DNA of 21,224 nucleotides from an uncultured Senegalimassilia sp. (GTDB taxonomy: Bacteria; Actinomycetota; Coriobacteriia; Coriobacteriales; Eggerthellaceae), in assembly GCA_934661765.1 (NCBI GenBank), contig CAKUJT010000040.1, positions 1-21,224 on the forward strand. The letters run 5' to 3'. The notes under the pieces were generated by a model that did not search any database, was not told where the DNA came from, and worked only from the letters and a program-made list of their open reading frames with translations. Positions 15,704-21,224 of the stretch are shown in pieces. Positions within the stretch are counted from its first letter, which is position 1. Every line of letters begins with the position of its first letter. Position numbers and translations under genes: made by a program.

Positions 15704-15722
15704 ATACCGGAAAGGAAAATAC

Positions 15723-17711
15723 ATGGAAATAAAAGAAATGTCGATTGACCTTGAAACTTACAGTGACCGGGATATCCAGAAATGCGGCGTCTACAAATAT
15801 GCGGAATCGGATCAGTTTGAGATCCTGCTGTTCGGCGTATCCATAAACAGCGGACCTGTTACCATCTATGACCTTGCCTGCGGCGATACCATCCCGGAAG
15901 AAATCCTTAAAGCCCTGACAGACGAAGCTGTCACCAAATGGGCATTCAACGCTTCCTTTGAGCGGATCTGTCTTTCCATCTGGCTCCGCCGCCATTATCC
16001 GGAGTACTTTAAAGGGTACGGCATACCGGAAGATCCTGCCGGAAACTATCTGGATCCGTCATCCTGGAAATGCAGCATGGTCTGGTCTGCCTATCTGGGA
16101 CTGCCGCTTTCCCTTGCCGGATCCGGTGCTGTCCTCGGCCTGCAGGAACAGAAATTAAAAGAAGGAAAAGAACTGATCCGCTTCTTCTGCACGCCCTGCA
16201 GGGCGACCAAAACAAATGGCGGCAGAACCCGCAATCTCCCACAGCACGACAGCGAAAAATGGATCCGCTTCAAAGCGTACAATAAACGGGACGTGGAAGT
16301 GGAAATGTCCATCCAGAAACGCCTGTCCCGCTTTCCAGTCCCGGATCAGATATGGAACGAATACCATCTGGATCAGGAAATCAATGACCGCGGCATCCTG
16401 CTTGACATGAAAATGGTCAGAAATGCTCTTGCCTTTGACGAGAAATCAAAAGCAGATCTCCTGTCCGCCATGCAGTCCATCACCCTCCTGGATAATCCCA
16501 ACAGCGTCCAGCAGCTGAAAACCTGGCTTTCCGAAAACGGACTGGAAGCAGAATCCCTGGGAAAGAAAGACGTGGCAAAACTTATCCAGAATACAGACGG
16601 AGACATCCGGCAGGCATTAAAGCTCCGCCTGCAGATTGCAAAATCCTCCGTCAAAAAATACCAGGCAATGGAAAACGCAGTCTGCAGGGACGGACGTGCA
16701 CACGGCATGTTCCAGTTCTACGGAGCCAGCCGCTCCGGACGCTGGGCGGGCAGGCTGATCCAGCTGCAGAACCTTCCCCAGAACCACATGGAAGACCTTG
16801 CAGAAGCCCGCGAACTGGTGCGGACCGGCAGCTATGACATAATGGATCTGCTCTATGATGACATTCCGGACACCCTGTCCCAGCTGATTCGCACCGCCTT
16901 CATTGCCCGCCCCGGCTATAAATTCATCGTCAGTGACTACTCTGCCATTGAAGCCCGGGTTCTCTCCTACCTTGCAGGAGAAACCTGGCGCACAAAAGTA
17001 TTCGCAGAAGGAAAAGACATCTACTGTGCATCCGCCAGCCAGATGTTCCACGTCCCTGTTGAAAAACACGGAGTCAACGGACATCTCCGCCAGAAAGGAA
17101 AAATCGCAGAACTTGCCCTTGGTTATGGCGGATCCGTCGGTGCCCTGAAATCCATGGGTGCCCTTGACATGGGCCTGACGGAAGAAGAACTGCAGCCCCT
17201 GGTCAATGCCTGGCGCACATCCAACCCGAACATCGTACAGTTCTGGTGGGATATCGATACCGCAGTCAAAAACGTGATCCGCACCCGCACACCTGCAGAA
17301 GTCCGCGGCATCCGGTTCTTCTATAAAAGCGGACTTCTCTTCATCCGTCTCCCATCCGGACGCCTGCTCTCCTACGTCAAGCCCCGCATCGGCGAAAACC
17401 GTTTCGGCGGGGAATCCGTCACCTATGAAGGCACCGGAACAGACAAAAAATGGCAGCGCATAGAATCCTACGGTCCAAAATTCGTGGAGAACATCGTCCA
17501 GGCAGTCTCCAGGGATCTCCTGTGCTTCGCCATGCAGAATCTGTCCTTCTGCTTCATCGTAGGCCATGTCCATGATGAACTCATCATAGAATGCCGCCAG
17601 GATGTCTCTGTGGAAAGCATCTGCTCCATCATGAGCCGCACACCGGACTGGATGCCGGACATCCTGATCCGCGGCGACGGATACGAAACACCATTCTACA
17701 AAAAAGATTAG
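15723..17711 (+). CDS. Phage family A DNA polymerase
   Basis: A 662-residue replicative polymerase with 3'-5' proofreading. Exonuclease motifs: SIDLETYS (Asp 9, Glu 11), AFNASFE (Asn 76 to Glu 80) and YNKRDVEV (Asp 190). Polymerase motifs: A SDYSAIEAR (404-412), B RQKGKIAELALGYGG (456-470) and C HVHDE (615-619). There is no 5'-3' exonuclease domain, as usual for phage enzymes. AAAGGAAA lies just before the ATG. It closes the plus-strand block and is convergent with the NACHT gene, with a shared hairpin between. Confidence 0.97.
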   Translation: MEIKEMSIDLETYSDRDIQKCGVYKYAESDQFEILLFGVSINSGPVTIYDLACGDTIPEEILKALTDEAVTKWAFNASFERICLSIWLRRHYPEYFKGYGIPEDPAGNYLDPSSWKCSMVWSAYLGLPLSLAGSGAVLGLQEQKLKEGKELIRFFCTPCRATKTNGGRTRNLPQHDSEKWIRFKAYNKRDVEVEMSIQKRLSRFPVPDQIWNEYHLDQEINDRGILLDMKMVRNALAFDEKSKADLLSAMQSITLLDNPNSVQQLKTWLSENGLEAESLGKKDVAKLIQNTDGDIRQALKLRLQIAKSSVKKYQAMENAVCRDGRAHGMFQFYGASRSGRWAGRLIQLQNLPQNHMEDLAEARELVRTGSYDIMDLLYDDIPDTLSQLIRTAFIARPGYKFIVSDYSAIEARVLSYLAGETWRTKVFAEGKDIYCASASQMFHVPVEKHGVNGHLRQKGKIAELALGYGGSVGALKSMGALDMGLTEEELQPLVNAWRTSNPNIVQFWWDIDTAVKNVIRTRTPAEVRGIRFFYKSGLLFIRLPSGRLLSYVKPRIGENRFGGESVTYEGTGTDKKWQRIESYGPKFVENIVQAVSRDLLCFAMQNLSFCFIVGHVHDELIIECRQDVSVESICSIMSRTPDWMPDILIRGDGYETPFYKKD

Positions 17712-17746
17712 AAAAACCGCCGGAGATTTTCTCAGTCCCCGGCGGT
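17712..17746 (-). terminator. Terminator of the NACHT gene
   Basis: 8-bp stem ACCGCCGG (17716-17723) / CCGGCGGT (17739-17746) with a 15-base loop. On the minus strand it is followed by a run of five T (complement of 17712-17716), so it terminates the NACHT gene ending at 17753. On the plus strand the stem is followed by an AT-rich tract and may also slow transcription from the polymerase gene. Confidence 0.85.
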
Positions 17747-17752
17747 AAATAT

Positions 17753-20428
17753 TTAATGGAATCTGGATCTGAAACTTTTCCGATCCTTCTTCTTTTTATA
17801 TTTGTCTTTCAGCTTCATATACAATTCTTTTGCAGAATAAAACTCCTTCTTAAGCGGAAATGTATCATCGGTCAGCATTTCCAGCGTATCTTCATATATT
17901 GAACGACGGTAAACATCCACCACACAGATTTCATAGCTTTTTCCCACAACTTCCATTTCTTCACCAGTCCATTCTATATAGCTTCTTTCATATCCCTCCG
18001 GAAGATCTATCCTGGCAATCAGCTGTGTACCAATATCATCTGTATCCTTGTCCCAGTTCCTGTCATAATAAACATATTCCCTGTCCACCCAGTAATCCAT
18101 TTCCGGCAGTTCATCCCCGTCAATCATTTCCTTGAAGTTGTATTTATCAGCAATAAACTCATAAATAGAAGACTCCGACGTTCCCATTGAAAAATCAGTT
18201 ACATCACCCTGTTCATAGCAGATGATGGGATAAAAATATTCCAAAAAATGTTCATATGCTTCATCATCATTCTTATCTTTAAATACCTGTTCCAAAAATG
18301 GGATAATAATGCACAGTTCTGTTTTATTCTGTTCCATATCGAACAGCATTGGCAGAACCACACTGTCATGATCAGCAGAATCCCTTCTCTGAAAAATATC
18401 CAGCACAGCACCATACCTCTGTTCCAGCTGCCTTGAAAAGAAATATGCCACAAAATACTCCTGAAAAGACCTATGTATAAAATAATACTTCCCACCATCC
18501 TTATAAATCAGGCATATCTTCCCGGTCACATCCTCAATAAATGCTTCCGGTGTAGTATCAAGTTCATTGGCTTCAATCACTTCCTGAAAATATGCACTGA
18601 TCTCTTCCGGTGTAAAATCATATTTCTCCTGCTCATAAGTAATCGTACAGAACTCCCCGAAATAATTCTGAAATTCCCTGCTGTTCAGGCCAGTGGCAAA
18701 TTCCCTGGTCAGAGCCTTTGCCGCATCATGTTTCTTTGCCATTGCATCATAAGCCTGCTCATAAAACAGGTACCGTTCTGTTGGAATATCATGATTTCCC
18801 TCATAAGCCAGAAGAAGAATTGTCAGAAACAGCGGATTTCCAAGAAAATCCTTCCTCTCTCTCCAGTCAAATCCAAACCGGTTATTTCTCAGATCCATAA
18901 TAAAGTCTTTCTGAATTATTGGATCCACAACACTCTGATCCAGCTTTCCAACCATCTCCACTGCCTGTTCCTGGCTGAAAGGCTGCAGGTCATACACAGT
19001 AAAGCGGCTCAGTCCCCGGAAATTCATAGTCGGTCTTGATGAAACAATATAAGAAGCTTCCGGATAACTGTCTGCCAGATTCTCCATTTCCTTATAGAAC
19101 CGTCTGCAGTTCTCACTCTTAATCTCATCCAAACCGTCAAACAGAATAACGCCCTTGCCGCTCTGCAGCAGTTCCACCAGATCTGACAGATGTAGATCCA
19201 CATCATGCCGTTTCAGTTCCCCGAAAATAAAATCAATCAGATCTCCTGCTGCCGGATTATAATCCCTCAGCAGAACAAACACCGGAACTTCCCCTGTCTC
19301 TTTGTTCTTATCAATCGTGTCCAGCATAAAGTGCGTCATCATCATGGACTTTCCCATACCGCCAGTCCCGGATAATACAATGAACCGGTGTTCTTCCTCA
19401 AAAGAATCTATACAGGCATTCTCAATCACCCTGTCATCTTTTCTGTCGTTCCTGCGCTCGCCCCTATACACAGTCTCTCGCCGTTTCACATCATTACAGA
19501 CAAAGAAGCCATAAAAATCCCTCTGCATCTCATACAGAAAAGTTTTCTTTTTACTGTGCTTTTCATGAGCCCTGTTCAAATATGTCCGGTATCTGTTTAA
19601 TGCCGCCTTTCTATCAGAAGTGTGAGTATGTTCCACCACAAAAGAAAAAATACTCTCTACTTCCTTAGGGACTGCAGAATTTACAGGTGCAAAAATTTCC
19701 AATTGCTTATCCGGTTTTTCTGTCAACTTCCGTACATAAGAAGCTGCCGGTTCTGGTATCTTCATATCGTCCTGCACAATCTCCATATCATAAGATACCG
19801 TCACATCCTCATGACTCTCAAAACCGATCCTGCTACGGTCAAACTTTCTCGGCCTGCTTTCCCCTGCAAAGTCAGCCAGGGCAAAATACGTTTCCTGCCC
19901 ATTTTCTGTCATTCCATGGGTACAGCAGATATAATGCCATACACTCAGCAGAAGATTGTAAATATAAACCACATGCATTTCCGGGAACTCCTGCTTGTAA
20001 GCCGGAAGCCCTCCCGGAATCGCCATAAACTTTGCATTATCCTGAATCAGACTGTCTTTCTCAACCAGTTCCATCAGTGCCCTGACCAGCCACTTTCCAT
20101 TCACTTCCAGATCCAGATACTGATCCGCATAATTCTTCACTTCCCCAACGACAGAAGCGTAATCATCACGCATTCTCCCATTAAACTCTTCGACAACCAC
20201 AGGATCTCCAAAACGTATGTAATCGCTGTGCAGATCCGGATCACAATTCCGGAACCGTGACGCAATCGTCACCAGACTGTTTCCAGCCATCTCTTTTGCA
20301 GACCTGTCATAAATGTACAGCAATTCTTTCAGGCACTGATTCTGATTTGCCACAGGCTTCTTTCTCGCCGCCAGCATCAGGTTAAAAAACACTCCGCCTG
20401 AAAGATGTAATGCAACTTCATTCCCCAT
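17753..20428 (-). CDS. NACHT-domain STAND NTPase, candidate defence protein
   Basis: An 891-residue protein with a central NACHT ATPase: Walker A GTGGMGKS (about residues 354-361), Walker B VILFDGLDEI (427-436), sensor YIVSSRP (460-466), the winged-helix start NPLFLTILLLA (531-541) and FIHRSFQEYFVAYFF (650-664), the signature seen in NACHT proteins. Bacterial NACHT/STAND proteins sense phage components, oligomerise and trigger abortive responses. The first ~345 residues (GNEVALHLSGGVFFNLMLAA onward), where an effector would sit, match no family I know. No LRR, TPR or WD repeats are visible; the last ~200 residues are acidic, then end in a basic tail. AGAAGGT lies 6 bases before the ATG at 20428; a GTG six codons earlier is possible. 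It is antisense to the flanking genes, AT-richer than they are, and has its own terminator, so it looks like an acquired moron. Confidence 0.93.
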   Translation of the reverse strand: MGNEVALHLSGGVFFNLMLAARKKPVANQNQCLKELLYIYDRSAKEMAGNSLVTIASRFRNCDPDLHSDYIRFGDPVVVEEFNGRMRDDYASVVGEVKNYADQYLDLEVNGKWLVRALMELVEKDSLIQDNAKFMAIPGGLPAYKQEFPEMHVVYIYNLLLSVWHYICCTHGMTENGQETYFALADFAGESRPRKFDRSRIGFESHEDVTVSYDMEIVQDDMKIPEPAASYVRKLTEKPDKQLEIFAPVNSAVPKEVESIFSFVVEHTHTSDRKAALNRYRTYLNRAHEKHSKKKTFLYEMQRDFYGFFVCNDVKRRETVYRGERRNDRKDDRVIENACIDSFEEEHRFIVLSGTGGMGKSMMMTHFMLDTIDKNKETGEVPVFVLLRDYNPAAGDLIDFIFGELKRHDVDLHLSDLVELLQSGKGVILFDGLDEIKSENCRRFYKEMENLADSYPEASYIVSSRPTMNFRGLSRFTVYDLQPFSQEQAVEMVGKLDQSVVDPIIQKDFIMDLRNNRFGFDWRERKDFLGNPLFLTILLLAYEGNHDIPTERYLFYEQAYDAMAKKHDAAKALTREFATGLNSREFQNYFGEFCTITYEQEKYDFTPEEISAYFQEVIEANELDTTPEAFIEDVTGKICLIYKDGGKYYFIHRSFQEYFVAYFFSRQLEQRYGAVLDIFQRRDSADHDSVVLPMLFDMEQNKTELCIIIPFLEQVFKDKNDDEAYEHFLEYFYPIICYEQGDVTDFSMGTSESSIYEFIADKYNFKEMIDGDELPEMDYWVDREYVYYDRNWDKDTDDIGTQLIARIDLPEGYERSYIEWTGEEMEVVGKSYEICVVDVYRRSIYEDTLEMLTDDTFPLKKEFYSAKELYMKLKDKYKKKKDRKSFRSRFH

Positions 20429-20459
20429 CCAAATACCTTCTCCCACGTAAGAATTAACA

Positions 20460-20517
20460 CGGCAAAACTAAATAAACTGCCGTAAACGTTGAACTGCAAC
20501 TAAATAAACTCAATACT
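20460..20517. promoter_or_regulatory. Divergent control region with 13-bp direct repeats
   Basis: AACTAAATAAACT occurs twice, at 20466-20478 and 20498-20510, exactly 32 bp apart (about three DNA turns). A plus-strand promoter is possible: TTGAAC (20489-20494), 17-bp spacer, AATACT (20512-20517). A minus-strand one is possible too: TTGCAG (complement of 20494-20499) and TTTATT (complement of 20471-20476). Both are weak matches. One repeat copy lies in each candidate, so a single regulator could control both the NACHT gene and the rightward transcript. A short inverted repeat CGGCA/TGCCG (20460-20464, 20478-20482) brackets the first copy. Confidence 0.5.
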
Positions 20518-20550
20518 CTCTACAACAAATAAATCTGATTGCTTTGATCC

Positions 20551-20713
20551 AAGCGCGCAAAAGCAGGAGGATGCACATATTTTCTGATCTGTCCTTACAG
20601 ACCCGTCAGAAATTCCTGTGCCTGACCTCTTTCTTTGTGCGCTTTTTTCGCCTCTGCTATCCGAGATCCGGCACCGCCATGTGCATCCCCCTTTCGGCAA
20701 TCGTCACGAAAGG
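20551..20713 (+). ncRNA. Structured leader RNA, unknown class
   Basis: This stretch lacks a convincing gene but can fold extensively. P1: 20551-20563 pairs with 20633-20644 (12 pairs including one G-T, one bulge), and is followed by six T (20643-20648). P2: GGATGCACAT (20569-20578) pairs perfectly with ATGTGCATCC (20679-20688). P3: TTTCTGA/TCAGAAA (20581-20587, 20606-20612) with inner TCTGT/ACAGA and loop CCTT. P4: CCTTTCG/CGAAAGG (20690-20696, 20707-20713), whose 3' arm covers the AAAGGAG ribosome binding site of the next gene. P1 and P2 cross, so they form a pseudoknot or exclude each other. Confidence 0.5.
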
Positions 20714-20721
20714 AGTCCCCT

Positions 20722-21224
20722 ATGATAAAAAAATCCCTGGAAACAGCAGACGAAAAGAAATATTTTGTACTCTTTGAAACAGATGAAGAAGGCATCCGCC
20801 AATTTCAGTCCTGTTCTGATCAGGACAGATCCGGCGCCATGCTCTCTAAGATGTGCATAGAAGGCAAAATGGTTCCCGCCCTCAAACTGGAAGTCAATAA
20901 AAACGCCTATGATGTTTTCAAACGAGAACAATGGATGCAGGAGCATCATTACAGAATAGAAAACCGCTGCATCATCAGCGGTCAAAACGGAAAAGCAAGG
21001 TTCTGCCCCATCAGAATCCCCAACCCCTCATACACTCCGGACAACGGACAGCCCAAAACCTTATCCAACAGCTGCACTGCCTGTCCATACAACAATAAGT
21101 TCAATCTTCTGAAAGGAAAAACCTGCTTTTCAACATTATCCGTCACAGATAAAGACGGAAACACTGATTCCTACGAGCCAGTGTCCACCCGTGACATCAA
21201 CTATACTGACCACTACCAGGAACT
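20722..21224 (+). CDS. Cys-rich phage protein, 5' part (possible sigma-like regulator)
   Basis: Open from the ATG at 20722 to the right edge (167 codons), with no stop. AAAGGAG lies 6 bases upstream. The visible part starts MIKKSLETADEKKYFVLFET and contains NRCIISGQNGKARFCPIRIP, NSCTACPYNN and KTCFSTLS, spaced cysteines that suggest metal binding. In Clostridia mobile elements and phages, proteins with a similar RCxxP...CP...C..C layout often continue into a sigma-70 region 4-like helix-turn-helix; that part would lie beyond the window, so the regulator call is an inference. Transcribed away from the NACHT gene, behind the structured leader. Confidence 0.75.
   Translation, partial: MIKKSLETADEKKYFVLFETDEEGIRQFQSCSDQDRSGAMLSKMCIEGKMVPALKLEVNKNAYDVFKREQWMQEHHYRIENRCIISGQNGKARFCPIRIPNPSYTPDNGQPKTLSNSCTACPYNNKFNLLKGKTCFSTLSVTDKDGNTDSYEPVSTRDINYTDHYQE

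Noticed and set aside
16617..17573. 318-codon minus-strand open frame
   Set aside because: It is entirely antisense to the catalytic half of the DNA polymerase gene, has no binding site or family features, and mirrors the codon pattern of the true gene.
20544..20777. 77-codon plus-strand frame before the Cys-rich gene
   Set aside because: Its ATGs lack a suitably spaced binding site, it runs into the next gene in another frame, and the region is better explained as a structured leader.

Overview
The window reads as part of a tailed-phage (Caudoviricetes) genome or prophage from a Gram-positive Clostridia-type host, most likely Lachnospiraceae-like. The host assignment is an inference from strong AGGAGG-type ribosome binding sites, moderate GC and the gene families present. 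No integrase, lysis or tail gene is visible, so this is an internal slice of about half a typical genome.

Reading on the minus strand from about 12.9 kb down to 1, there is one long tightly packed operon. In transcription order it holds a DUF4406 protein, a primase-polymerase/SF3 helicase (VapE/D5-like), a YozE-like protein, a VRR-NUC nuclease, an SNF2-type helicase, a DUF1492 sigma-like regulator, an HNH endonuclease, terminase small subunit, a ParB-like protein, a C5-cytosine methyltransferase, terminase large subunit, a small membrane protein, a MerR/TipAS regulator, portal, a ClpP-like head protease and the start of the HK97-type major capsid gene. This is replication followed by packaging and head assembly. 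The MerR gene does not belong to that logic: it sits between terminase and portal and carries its own promoter with the 19-bp spacer typical of MerR control.

On the plus strand from 13.1 to 17.7 kb is a divergent recombination/replication block: a small acidic-linker protein, a RecB-like DUF2800 nuclease, a DUF2815 ssDNA-binding-like protein, a small unknown protein and a family A DNA polymerase. Two intrinsic-terminator-like hairpins sit between genes of this block. A perfect 15-bp inverted repeat and several related GTCACA-type repeats lie just downstream of the primase-helicase gene and may mark an origin or operator.

From 17.75 to 20.43 kb, antisense to its surroundings and visibly AT-richer, is a large NACHT-type STAND NTPase with its own terminator. 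It is a strong candidate for a phage-borne anti-phage defence gene. Its N-terminal ~345 residues and C-terminal ~200 residues match nothing I recognise. It is divergent from a partial Cys-rich gene at the right edge. The gap between them holds a 13-bp direct repeat spaced 32 bp apart and a strongly structured, possibly pseudoknotted or switching leader RNA that ends in a hairpin over the ribosome binding site.

The most interesting items are the NACHT cassette with its divergent control region, the leader RNA, the drug-sensor-like MerR gene within the head operon, and the repeat cluster near the primase-helicase gene.
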